Source of the DNA: Chlamydiia bacterium
Lineage (GTDB): Bacteria; Chlamydiota; Chlamydiia; Chlamydiales; SM23-39
Length of the DNA: 17,365 bases
Assembly: GCA_016194825.1 (NCBI GenBank)
Contig: JACQAR010000106.1
Span: 1-17,365 of the forward strand
Direction: 5' to 3'
Shown here piece by piece: positions 7,601-14,453 of this stretch (position 1 is its first letter; each line of letters begins with the position of its first letter). The notes under the pieces were generated by a model that was given only the letters and a program-made list of their open reading frames with translations, did not search any database and had not been told where the DNA came from. The position numbers and the translations under genes were made by a program.

Positions 7601-8257
7601 GGACCCAATTATCTGCGCGAATTTTTAAAGTTGAGCCAAGTCTCTTTGCCTCAAGAAAAACATCCCGTCAATGAGTGGGTCAATAGCCTGACCGGCTTTC
7701 TGGAGGAATTCGACCTGAGTGCAGAAGAGCTCGGTCTTTGGACAGCCAGCGTCTCGAATTACGCCTACTGGTGGAAGCGAATGAGGCAAGATCGCGATCC
7801 AGCGAAAATCGTGGGACAAGACAATTATTTCCGTTACGTTCCTCGGAAAGCGATTGTGCTGCGCGTCGAGCGAAATTCGCGACCACTCGATATCCTGCGC
7901 GTCTGTGCTGCGGCTCTCACTTGCGGAGCGGATCTCGAAATCAGCACCGATGACAAATCGCCCTTCGATTGGAAACAACTCGTCCCCATTCTCCGTGTCG
8001 TCGAAGAGCCTGAAGATCTGTTTTTAGAAAAAGTGAAAACAGGCCGCACCCAACGGGTGCGCCAAGTGCAAAACGCCTCCCCCCAACTCCACTTTGCCGC
8101 CTCTCATTCGGGCGTTCACATCATCGATGCCCCCGTCTTGGCCACTGGTCGCTTTGAACTCCTGCATTACTTGCGAGAAGTCTCACTCAGTATCGACTAC
8201 CACCGTTACGGAAACCTCGGGCTGCGAGAAGGGGAACTGCGCAAACCGATTCTTTGA
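4691..8257 (+). CDS. putA: Bifunctional proline dehydrogenase / glutamate-semialdehyde dehydrogenase PutA
   Basis: Oxidises proline to glutamate in two steps: FAD-dependent proline dehydrogenase, then NAD-dependent P5C/glutamate-semialdehyde dehydrogenase. Its 1188 residues hold the PRODH barrel (about 60-460; VKGA at 308-311 and the downstream DANYKR segment), a linker, and the aldehyde dehydrogenase domain (about 540-1000). The latter shows PPWNFP (657-662), LTGG (734-737), ETGGKN with Glu756, and the catalytic Cys790 in GQKCSA; the 34-residue spacing from Glu756 to Cys790 is the classical one. PFGGTKAS follows near 953. A further C-terminal domain (about 1000-1188) occurs in longer PutA types. 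There is no N-terminal ribbon-helix-helix, so it is not an autogenous repressor. No Shine-Dalgarno sequence precedes the ATG, and the next in-frame ATG (codon 37) seems too late. Confidence 0.95.
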   Translation: MHSSHFDEAIEILDRVKGNPQTLVERKRLSIDLAALMLSEANRTMLAHERSVQEQLSRLMRDPIGKAFTTAMTDQCFRSHTHYRVADQMTFLLQQFGTPRYLDWIKRAELLAFKSLGPRFSQFLVPLAATMLRKETARVILPGEPALLHKHLQGRQAEGVRQNLNHLGEAILSEAEAKTRLQIYLDDLQNPDITYVSVKISTLYSQINLVAYSSTIEAIAEKLRILYRAAMEHSKPKFINLDMEEYRDLDLTVAAFLKVLDEPQFQQYSAGIVLQAYLPDSHNIQKKLTEWAKERIKTGGAPIKIRIVKGANLAMEQFEASLKGWPQAPYSTKLEVDANYKRMVTYGCIPENARAVRLGVASHNLFDIAYAMLLRLENAVEPYVGFEMLEGMADHIRRVVQKLTGDILLYCPVATREEFQHAIAYLIRRLDENTGLENFLRHVFNLKPGSEAWESQTSLFLQSCDEMSNASLKPRRTQNRLIQPPLPDPNSPFENESDTDFSLPANRKWAEEISHHWKHHNPSPIPLVIGGREIQTNQEGIGYSPSQPNHPLYKYAKADKEHITLALVAAEKSFPSWSSTSIEHRSQLLARIAHLLREKRGELIGTMMLDGGKTLSEADAEVSEAIDFAEYYRRQMGKMNSFSSVQCEPKGTTLVVPPWNFPCAIPAGGILAGLITGNVVLFKPASDTVLVGWHLAQIFWEAGIPKDVLQFIPCSGEAMGDQVIRDSRIQTVILTGGTATARKFLQMRPDIDLAAETGGKNALIITALADRDLAIKDLLQSAFGHSGQKCSAASLAILEAEVYDDPHFRKHLRNAAASLKVGTPWELDTKINPLIHEARNELLRGLTTLDEGEEWLLEPKQHPHHPNLWPPGIKLGVRPNSFTHMTELFGPVLGLMRANNLAHAVELANAVPYGLTSGIHSLDEREQSYWIEHIEAGNLYINRHITGAIVRRQPFGGTKASSFGNGSKAGGPNYLREFLKLSQVSLPQEKHPVNEWVNSLTGFLEEFDLSAEELGLWTASVSNYAYWWKRMRQDRDPAKIVGQDNYFRYVPRKAIVLRVERNSRPLDILRVCAAALTCGADLEISTDDKSPFDWKQLVPILRVVEEPEDLFLEKVKTGRTQRVRQVQNASPQLHFAASHSGVHIIDAPVLATGRFELLHYLREVSLSIDYHRYGNLGLREGELRKPIL

Positions 8258-8308
8258 AATAATTTCCGATTCCTATACAATGGTTCACTTCTTTACAAGG
8301 AGTTAACC

Positions 8309-8860
8309 ATGAGAAATAGTTTTTTTGCCCTTATGATGTTCTGTGGCATCACTTTGTCTGCTGAAAATATAGGACCTCTGGAAGTTGATTTTCCCCCCTC
8401 CCAATATGCGTGGAAAATGCTCACCCAGCTCGATCAGAACACCCGGTTTGATGACGACGAAGACGATGAAGACATCGATCCCAACACTGTTTCCATTATC
8501 AAGGCCTATACTCACCGTGAAGGGGATGCGTTAGAGACATTTTTGGCTCTTCTTACCAAAGGCAAAGAAGACCAAGAAACCTTGAGTCTGGACGCCCTCA
8601 AAAAATCGTTCGACATCGATGAGAAATTTTTGCCCAACCATGACCTGCAACTCAAAGTCATCGACAACAACAAGAATAATTTTCTCATCGAGTGGGAATT
8701 CACAGACGGCACGGTCGATCTCATGCACGGCTACCTGCGCACCTTCATCCAGGAAGGAGATTTTACCTACGTCTTAGTCTATGGAACAACGGCCATGAAA
8801 ACCGACATCAACCGGTTTGTCTGGGCGAATGTCTTAAGACAGGCACGCATTGCGGAGTGA
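8309..8860 (+). CDS. Small exported acidic protein, function unknown
   Basis: I do not recognise this 183-residue protein. Residues 1-18 form a signal peptide (one Arg, hydrophobic core, LSA before the likely cut), so it is probably exported through Sec. A run of aspartate and glutamate follows at about residues 48-57 (DDDEDDEDID). The C-terminal part is a mixed alpha/beta stretch with a WEFTDG turn and many aromatic residues in LVYGTT and FVWANV. The start is well supported by AAGGAG 6 bases before the ATG. A TATACA at 8274-8279 could be its -10 element, without a good -35. It follows putA by 51 bases and precedes the palindrome at 8875. Confidence 0.75.
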   Translation: MRNSFFALMMFCGITLSAENIGPLEVDFPPSQYAWKMLTQLDQNTRFDDDEDDEDIDPNTVSIIKAYTHREGDALETFLALLTKGKEDQETLSLDALKKSFDIDEKFLPNHDLQLKVIDNNKNNFLIEWEFTDGTVDLMHGYLRTFIQEGDFTYVLVYGTTAMKTDINRFVWANVLRQARIAE

Positions 8861-8870
8861 GTTTGCTTGA

Positions 8871-8897
8871 GTATAAATGTAAAGCAGCTTTACATTT
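8871..8897. repeat. Dispersed palindrome, perfect copy 2
   Basis: Perfect 11-base arms AAATGTAAAGC (8875-8885) and GCTTTACATTT (8887-8897) flank a single A. The flank GTAT at 8871-8874 is shared with copy 1 at 161. One forward frame reads YKCKAALHL. The repeat ends 6 bases before the GTG start of the next gene, exactly where a Shine-Dalgarno sequence should be. An RNA hairpin here could act on initiation. Confidence 0.85.
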
Positions 8898-8903
8898 GAT
8901 TCC

Positions 8904-9941
8904 GTGCACAAAACTCTCATCGTAAAAATTGGAGCGATCGGTGATGTCGTCATGGCATTGCCGATCCTCACTGCGATCCACCGTCTTCATACCCAACCCC
9001 ATATCACCTGGGTCTCTGGACAAGCCGCAGCGCCCCTCATCGCATTGACCCAACTCGTCGACCGGCACCTTATCGTCGATGAAAAACAGCTCCTCGCCGG
9101 CAGCTTACGCCAAAAAACCCAAGCCCTTTTTTCCCTTTGGCGCACCCTTTTCAGAGAATCTTTTGACCAAGTGCTTACGCTGCACGCCGACCGGCGGTAC
9201 CGACTCATCGCATCCGTCGTTCGCTGCAAAGACAAAAGACATTGGGGACCCGGGGGAAAAAGAACCTATCCCATCCCTAGCCGCTATCATGCCGAAGAGG
9301 CGGTGAGACTTTTAACAAAAGAAGAAGGGCCGAGTGAGTTTCAGGCAGAGTTCCCCCCGCTCTTGTTGCCACCACCACAGCGCCTTTCTGATAAACCGCT
9401 CATTCTATTAGCACCGGGTGGTGCTAAAAATGTACTCGCCGATGATGCGCTCAGGCGCTGGCCCATCAGTCACTATGCGGAGCTAGCCAAGCTCTTAGCT
9501 ACACTTCCTGTGGAAGTCGCCCTCATCGGCAGTGAAACCGACAGTTGGGTCCTGCCGCACTTTGCAGAAATTCCCATCCACTCTTTTTTGGGAAAACAGA
9601 GCCTCATCCAAACCCTATCTCTGCTCAAAGAATCTTCCCTCCTCATCACCCACGATTCAGGACCTCTGCACTTGGCTAAATGGGCGCAGTGCGCTACTTT
9701 GGCGTTATTCGGCCCCACCCATCCCCAAGAGAAAGTATCTCCTAAAGAAAAGGTGACTGTCCTTTGGGGCGGAGAGCATCTGAGCTGTCGCCCTTGCTAT
9801 GCAGGCAAACATTATGCATCCTGTGTCAATAACCGCTGTTTAGCAGACCTCACACCGACACAAGTATTTGAAAAAGTCACACAACTATTGAACTATGCAA
9901 TCACTCAATCCGCAGCAACAGCAAGCTGTTGCACACATTGA
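8904..9941 (+). CDS. Glycosyltransferase family 9 (heptosyltransferase-like)
   Basis: GT-B fold glycosyltransferase of 345 residues, of the family that adds ADP-activated heptose to the lipopolysaccharide inner core on the cytoplasmic side. It shows the N-terminal KIGAIGDVVMALP (8-20), the nucleotide-side APGGAKN (170-176) with RRWP (184-187), THDSGPLHLA (249-258) and LFGPTHP (268-274). A C-terminal cysteine cluster (CRPCY, CVNNRC, about 295-312) is also seen in many GT9 proteins. The GTG at 8904 is the only plausible start, because an in-frame TAA lies at 8880-8882 and the family motif starts at once. No Shine-Dalgarno sequence is present; the palindrome occupies its place. The last 47 bases overlap uvrD in another frame. 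Whether the acceptor is heptose or Kdo is unknown. Confidence 0.88.
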   Translation: MHKTLIVKIGAIGDVVMALPILTAIHRLHTQPHITWVSGQAAAPLIALTQLVDRHLIVDEKQLLAGSLRQKTQALFSLWRTLFRESFDQVLTLHADRRYRLIASVVRCKDKRHWGPGGKRTYPIPSRYHAEEAVRLLTKEEGPSEFQAEFPPLLLPPPQRLSDKPLILLAPGGAKNVLADDALRRWPISHYAELAKLLATLPVEVALIGSETDSWVLPHFAEIPIHSFLGKQSLIQTLSLLKESSLLITHDSGPLHLAKWAQCATLALFGPTHPQEKVSPKEKVTVLWGGEHLSCRPCYAGKHYASCVNNRCLADLTPTQVFEKVTQLLNYAITQSAATASCCTH

Positions 9942-11988
9942 AGGACCGATGCTCGTTTTGGCAGGAGCAGGCTCCGGCAAAACACGCGTCGTGACCTATC
10001 GGATCGCCCATCTTCTCGATATCGGCGTTCTCCCTTCTGATATTCTTGCCGTCACCTTTACCAACAAAGCGGCTGAAGAGATGCGAACGCGCATCCGCAT
10101 GCTCAAAAGCGCCCACATCCTCACCTGCACCTTTCACAGCTTAGGCGCTCGGATTCTGCGCGAGTCGATTGGGCATCTGGGCTATCTAAACGATTTTACC
10201 ATCTACGACGAGGAGGATAGCGAAAAACTGCTCAAATCGTGTCTTGAGCAGCTCAATATCAGCAATGAAAAGGGACTCTTGCGTCAGATTCGCAATGCAA
10301 TCTCCACTGCAAAAAACAACCTCTCGGATAACATCGAAGCCTATCCAGAGGTCTACGATCTCTACCAAACGAAGTTGCGCGAATCGCAAGCACTGGATTT
10401 CGATGATCTTCTCTATCTCACTGTCAAATTGCTCAAAGAGCACGAAAGCGTGCGGCAAGAATACCAGAAGCGGTGGCTCTTTTTACTCATTGACGAATAC
10501 CAAGATACCAATGCCGCCCAATACCACATCGCAAAGCTCCTCTCTGAGCAGCACCACAATCTTTTTGCCGTGGGCGATCCGGACCAGTCGATCTATTCCT
10601 GGCGTGGAGCCCGTTATCAAAATATCTTGAACTTTGAGTCTGATTTTCCTGGAGCTCGCATCATCACCCTCGATCAAAACTACCGGAGCACCAATACCAT
10701 CTTGCAAGCGGCCAATGCCCTCATCCAGCACAACGCCAATCGCTACGAAAAAAAGCTCTGGAGTCAAATCGGCGAGGGCGACAAAATCGGCATCTTCATC
10801 GCACAAACAGAGCGAGCTGAAGCAGACTTTGTCGCGAAACAGATCCTCAAGCACGCCCTCGACCAACACATCTCCTTCAATGAAATCGCCATTTTCTACC
10901 GGACCAATGCCCAATCGCGGGCGTTTGAAGATGCTCTGTTGTCACGCAAAATCAACTATACACTCATTGGCGGGCTTTCGTTTTATCAGAGGCGCGAGAT
11001 CAAAGACATCCTCTCGCTACTCAAAATGGTGATTTCCAACGCCGATCTTTTGGCATGGCTCCGCACCATCAATTTGCCAAAGCGAGGACTAGGACCCACA
11101 ACGCTTGAGAAAATCACGCTGGCCGCCTCAAAAAACGGCACACCCATCTTCACCTTTTCCGAACAGCTATTGGAACGACCGCACGCGGACGTCAAGCTGA
11201 GTGGCAAACAGCTGCAAGGCCTCACCGACTATGTCAAACTCATCCACCATCTGCGTGCTAGGCGTCCAAGCATCCCTCTGCACGAGCTCATTTCCGAAGC
11301 CATTTCTGAATCCCGCTATCTCAGCTATCTCGAAGAAGATGCTGAAACCTGTCAAGACCGCAAAGAGAACCTGAATGAACTGATCGGAAAAGCATCCGAG
11401 TGGGAAAAGGAGCAACCCCAGCCTTCGCTATCCCGCTTTTTGGAAGAGCTTTCGCTCAATGCCCATGTAGAAGAAGACGACTATGTCCCGTCTGTCAAGC
11501 TGATGACGCTCCACAACTCAAAAGGGCTAGAATTCAACGTCGTGTTTTTGGCTGGTCTTTGTGAAGATCTTTTTCCTCACATCAACTCCAAAGACTCGGA
11601 AGAAGCCATTGAAGAAGAGCGGCGCCTTTGCTACGTCGGCATGACGCGAGCCAAGCGACATCTTTACCTCTGCTCGTCGCTCTATCGCTTTACTTGGGGA
11701 GCAGAACAACGGATGGAACCTTCTCGCTTTTTGAAAGAGGTCCCGGCGCAATATCTGCAAAACTTCTCTCCAGTACTGCACACCATCCAAGAAGAGAGCG
11801 ACTACTCTGGCTTTACAACAGGAGACCGCGTGCTTCATCAGGAGTTTGGCGAGGGGATTGTGAAGAAGGCCTATCAAGGGACGTTTGGGCTAACGTACGA
11901 GGTATATTTCCCAAGCCACAATCTGACCCGCAACTTGGCGGCTAAGTATGCAAAGCTAGTGGCGGTGAATAGTAGACCTCTTGCATAA
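9895..11988 (+). CDS. uvrD: ATP-dependent DNA helicase UvrD/PcrA
   Basis: Superfamily 1A 3'-5' helicase of 697 residues, used in nucleotide excision repair, mismatch repair and clearing stalled replication or transcription. All motifs are present: Walker A AGAGSGKT (23-30), TFTNKAA (Ia), DEYQDT (200-205), GDPDQSIYSWRGA (227-239), TLHNSKGLEF (about 536-545) and VGMTRAKRHLYL (581-592). The C-terminus has the PcrA-type Tudor-like module (GDRVLHQEFGEGIV), known in relatives to contact RNA polymerase. The ATG at 9895 lies inside the preceding GT9 gene, with no Shine-Dalgarno sequence, suggesting translational coupling. The stop TAA (11986-11988) is provided by the terminal repeat of the element at 11984-12147, so the last residues may be element-derived. 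In Chlamydia, uvrD is next to rpoN; here a GT9-like gene and the element lie between. Confidence 0.96.
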   Translation: MQSLNPQQQQAVAHIEGPMLVLAGAGSGKTRVVTYRIAHLLDIGVLPSDILAVTFTNKAAEEMRTRIRMLKSAHILTCTFHSLGARILRESIGHLGYLNDFTIYDEEDSEKLLKSCLEQLNISNEKGLLRQIRNAISTAKNNLSDNIEAYPEVYDLYQTKLRESQALDFDDLLYLTVKLLKEHESVRQEYQKRWLFLLIDEYQDTNAAQYHIAKLLSEQHHNLFAVGDPDQSIYSWRGARYQNILNFESDFPGARIITLDQNYRSTNTILQAANALIQHNANRYEKKLWSQIGEGDKIGIFIAQTERAEADFVAKQILKHALDQHISFNEIAIFYRTNAQSRAFEDALLSRKINYTLIGGLSFYQRREIKDILSLLKMVISNADLLAWLRTINLPKRGLGPTTLEKITLAASKNGTPIFTFSEQLLERPHADVKLSGKQLQGLTDYVKLIHHLRARRPSIPLHELISEAISESRYLSYLEEDAETCQDRKENLNELIGKASEWEKEQPQPSLSRFLEELSLNAHVEEDDYVPSVKLMTLHNSKGLEFNVVFLAGLCEDLFPHINSKDSEEAIEEERRLCYVGMTRAKRHLYLCSSLYRFTWGAEQRMEPSRFLKEVPAQYLQNFSPVLHTIQEESDYSGFTTGDRVLHQEFGEGIVKKAYQGTFGLTYEVYFPSHNLTRNLAAKYAKLVAVNSRPLA

Positions 11989-12147
11989 CCTCATTTGTTT
12001 GCTAAAATCGTTCTTTTTTCGCTGATTTTTATCGCTCTCTCTCTCGCCGACTTTAAAAAGTCGGCTCGTTCGTTTGATCCGAAACTGCAAGCAGTTTCTA
12101 AAAATCATCAAAAAAATCTCCGATTTTTTCAAACAAAGCAGGTTATG
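11984..12147. mobile_element. 164-bp imperfect palindrome, MITE-like element
   Basis: The ends match as inverted repeats: CATAACCTCATTTGTTTG at 11984-12001 against CATAACCTGCTTTGTTTG read on the minus strand from 12147 (16/18). The similarity goes on inward for about 48 bases with one gap, including AAAATCG, a T-run and TGATTTTTA. The interior carries two perfect hairpins: 12046-12065 (arms GCCGACTTT) and 12081-12098 (arms GAAACTGC). No coding capacity is visible. It lies between convergent genes and includes the uvrD stop codon. It could be a non-autonomous transposable element, a strong two-way terminator, or both. No clear target-site duplication is seen. Confidence 0.65.
12046..12065. terminator. 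Perfect hairpin inside the palindromic element
   Basis: Arms GCCGACTTT (12046-12054) and AAAGTCGGC (12057-12065) with a 2-base loop. It lies about 60 bases after the uvrD stop and about 90 bases after the stop of the convergent gene on the other strand. It could stop transcripts from both sides, although a direct T-run is lacking. Confidence 0.4.
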
Positions 12148-12156
12148 AGTGAGTAG

Positions 12157-13110
12157 TTAATAACTCGCTGGTTCCACCACCTGCAATAACCGCTCAAAGC
12201 CGCGCTGCACCATGCCAACGGTGACGAACTTTTTCCATTGACGGTCGCGAAGGCGAAAACCCCGGATGTTCGGAATCCAAGAACTGGGGGTCACCACCAC
12301 TCCTGTCGCAAAACCAGGCCGCCAGAATCTCGCCCACGCCTTCCTCCGAGAAATACTGAGCGTCGGGATACCCAGCGCCGAAGCTAAATGGGCAAGACCA
12401 GAGTCATTCCCAATTAAAAATCCCGACTCATAAATGAATCTTGCCAACTCATCCAAGTTCTCAAAAACTCTGGTCGGATACTCAATCTGCCACTCAGAAA
12501 GATGTTGCGCGCCAGGCACGAAAATGGACTCGTACCCCTGGCCTTTCAAAAAAGCCGCTAGCTTCAGAAACTTGAGTTTGGGCCAGTTGCGCCCTTCTCG
12601 CGCACTCGTCGGATGAATCACCACCCGCTGTTTGTGCTTGCGGTAGACGAGCCCTTCAGGAGGAATAAAGCCATTGGTGCTGGTCACTTTGGACAAATGG
12701 AGAATGTTTTGGCAAAAACGCTGCAAATTCTCTGGAATCGGAAGAGTGGGATCGATCTGGCAATCGGAGTAATACGGTTCATTCACAATGTTGGGAGAAG
12801 GATAGAGATAGATCACTTTGAGACGGTCCGGAAAACGCCTTTTCCCCTCTGCAATCAGCTTCAAGACAAAGGGATCGGTGTCATTGTGGGCCACAAAAAA
12901 CCAATCGTAGCTGCTCAAAATGTTGGGAAGATCCTCGATTTTCGGATAAGAAGTAACAGGCAGATGGGGAAACCAATTCTGCATCGAACCGATGGTATTT
13001 TGATACGTATGTACCTTCCAACCATTGAGATGCAGGTTCTGCGATAGGACGAGAGTGATCACTCCGTCTCCTAATCCGTTATGACAAAAAACAGCAGCCC
13101 GAGGATTCAT
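12157..13110 (-). CDS. Glycosyltransferase family 9-like protein
   Basis: Second heptosyltransferase-like protein in the window, 317 residues and clearly distinct from the one at 8904. It has an N-terminal glycine loop NGLGDG (11-16), HPTSAREGRNWP (165-176) in the position of the GT9 nucleotide-sugar motif, and GNDSGLAHLAS (233-243), the most conserved GT9 segment, followed by ALGIPTLSIS. The HPTS motif is shorter than in classical WaaC/WaaF, so the donor sugar may differ. I chose the ATG at 13108-13110; a start at 13161 would add 17 residues rich in Phe and Tyr. There is no clear Shine-Dalgarno sequence. TATATT (13119-13124, minus strand) could be a -10, but it would lie too close to this start unless the transcript is nearly leaderless. 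It is divergent from rpoN. Confidence 0.82.
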   Translation of the reverse strand: MNPRAAVFCHNGLGDGVITLVLSQNLHLNGWKVHTYQNTIGSMQNWFPHLPVTSYPKIEDLPNILSSYDWFFVAHNDTDPFVLKLIAEGKRRFPDRLKVIYLYPSPNIVNEPYYSDCQIDPTLPIPENLQRFCQNILHLSKVTSTNGFIPPEGLVYRKHKQRVVIHPTSAREGRNWPKLKFLKLAAFLKGQGYESIFVPGAQHLSEWQIEYPTRVFENLDELARFIYESGFLIGNDSGLAHLASALGIPTLSISRRKAWARFWRPGFATGVVVTPSSWIPNIRGFRLRDRQWKKFVTVGMVQRGFERLLQVVEPASY

Positions 13111-13151
13111 AAAGAAGAAATATAGAACTTTTTGTGTTATTGGGAAACCAT

Positions 13152-14453
13152 ATGACAACAAAATCCTTAAAACTGCAGATGGGGATGGAGCGGCGGCTCG
13201 TGCTGAATGCCTCGCTGCGGCAATCGATGCAAATCGTGCAAATGACTCAGACAGAGCTGACTGAGTGGCTTGCCGCAGAAGTGGACCGGAACCCTTTGCT
13301 CGAATGGATACCTCCCCGTTTTTCCTCTTTTATTCCCCTGCAGCAAGAGGTGGAGGCAAAGCCTTCGTTGCATGAGCACTTGCGAGCGCAGATCCGGGAA
13401 GCTTTTTCTCTGGAAGCCGACCGCAAGATCGCCGAAGACTTACTGCACTCTCTCGATGAAAGGGGCTTCGTAGAACAGGCGGCGCTCGAACAAGAAAGCG
13501 TACTAGCCGTATTGCAAACCTTTGACCCTCCGGGGATTTTTGCCCGGAATTTACAGGAGTGTCTCTGCATCCAGATCCGCACCAAAGGATTACAGGGGAC
13601 CGCTGTCGATCGAATGGTGCGGGATTTTTTCTCCGAACTGCTGCAGGGACGCTATGCAGCCATCCGAAAAAAGATCGATCTCGAAGAAGCGGTACGCGAA
13701 CTGGCAAGGCTCTCCTTTCGGCCAGCTTCTGTCTACCAAAGTGAGGCGGCTCCCGTCATTTATCCGGATCTTCTATTGACCAAGATGGAAGGCAAGAAGT
13801 GGAAAATTGAACTCCCGTATGCCTGCGAGCTCACGATTCTGAGCTATGATCTAGAAGGAATTTCCAGCGAAGAGAAAAAGGTGGTGCGAGAGTGGCTTGC
13901 CCAAGCGAAGTGCCTGTCGCACTGCATCAGCAGAAGACAGCAGATGCTCCTCCGACTCGGATCTTTCCTGGCTTTACATCAGGGGGCCTATCTGAGCCAA
14001 AGAGGGCCCCTTCGCCTCTTGAGTTTGCGGGATCTCTCAGCGCATTTCGGTCTGCACGAGTCCACTTTATCGCGGGTCATTGCAGGCAAATACGCGGCGA
14101 CACCGCGCGGGATCCTAGCGTTGCGCTCACTACTGAGCCACTCGCCAGAGGCAGAGTCCGCTAAGGAGCTCTTGCAGCAGCTGATTCAAAAAGAGGAAAC
14201 GCCGCTCACCGACGCAGAATTGGTGGGGCGACTCCGCCAGCAAGGAGTCCATTTGGCCAGACGTACTATTGCCAAATACCGGAAACAGCTCAAGATTGGA
14301 TCAGCTCGCTATCGACCATATTCTTCCCGGAAAGGCGCTCCAAAATCGCCACCGGAGAGCGTTCCGGCTGCAGAAGTGCCTTCTGCGGAATCAAAAGCGT
14401 CTGTTCCAGAGCATATTGCCCTGAAAGAGCGGCATGCGACACCTGATCCGTGA
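13152..14453 (+). CDS. rpoN: RNA polymerase sigma-54 factor RpoN
   Basis: Alternative sigma factor for -24/-12 promoters, which needs an AAA+ activator (AtoC/NtrC type, not in this window). The N-terminal activator-contact region (about 1-45) has the usual LRQSMQIVQM and NPLLEW segments. A core-binding region follows. A helix-turn-helix lies near 292-315 (LSAHFGLHESTLSRV), and the RpoN box ARRTIAKYRK is at 369-378. At 433 residues it is near the normal length, but the box is not at the end: about 55 more residues, rich in Pro, Ser, Ala and Glu, follow. This tail is antisense to kdoO. The ATG at 13152 fits the family; an in-frame GTG at 13134 would add 6 residues. In Chlamydia, rpoN also neighbours uvrD. 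Confidence 0.94.
   Translation: MTTKSLKLQMGMERRLVLNASLRQSMQIVQMTQTELTEWLAAEVDRNPLLEWIPPRFSSFIPLQQEVEAKPSLHEHLRAQIREAFSLEADRKIAEDLLHSLDERGFVEQAALEQESVLAVLQTFDPPGIFARNLQECLCIQIRTKGLQGTAVDRMVRDFFSELLQGRYAAIRKKIDLEEAVRELARLSFRPASVYQSEAAPVIYPDLLLTKMEGKKWKIELPYACELTILSYDLEGISSEEKKVVREWLAQAKCLSHCISRRQQMLLRLGSFLALHQGAYLSQRGPLRLLSLRDLSAHFGLHESTLSRVIAGKYAATPRGILALRSLLSHSPEAESAKELLQQLIQKEETPLTDAELVGRLRQQGVHLARRTIAKYRKQLKIGSARYRPYSSRKGAPKSPPESVPAAEVPSAESKASVPEHIALKERHATPDP

Noticed and set aside
8692..8925. Plus-strand frame ending in YKCKAALHL
   Set aside because: It is a shadow of the exported protein gene at 8309-8860 that runs on into the palindrome.
12081..12098. Second hairpin of the 164-bp element considered as the uvrD terminator
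   Set aside because: Followed only by a short A-rich run; better explained as an internal stem of the element.
13973..13982. GCTTTACATC in rpoN, resembling the palindrome right arm
   Set aside because: There is no left arm, and the residues fit the normal RpoN sequence.
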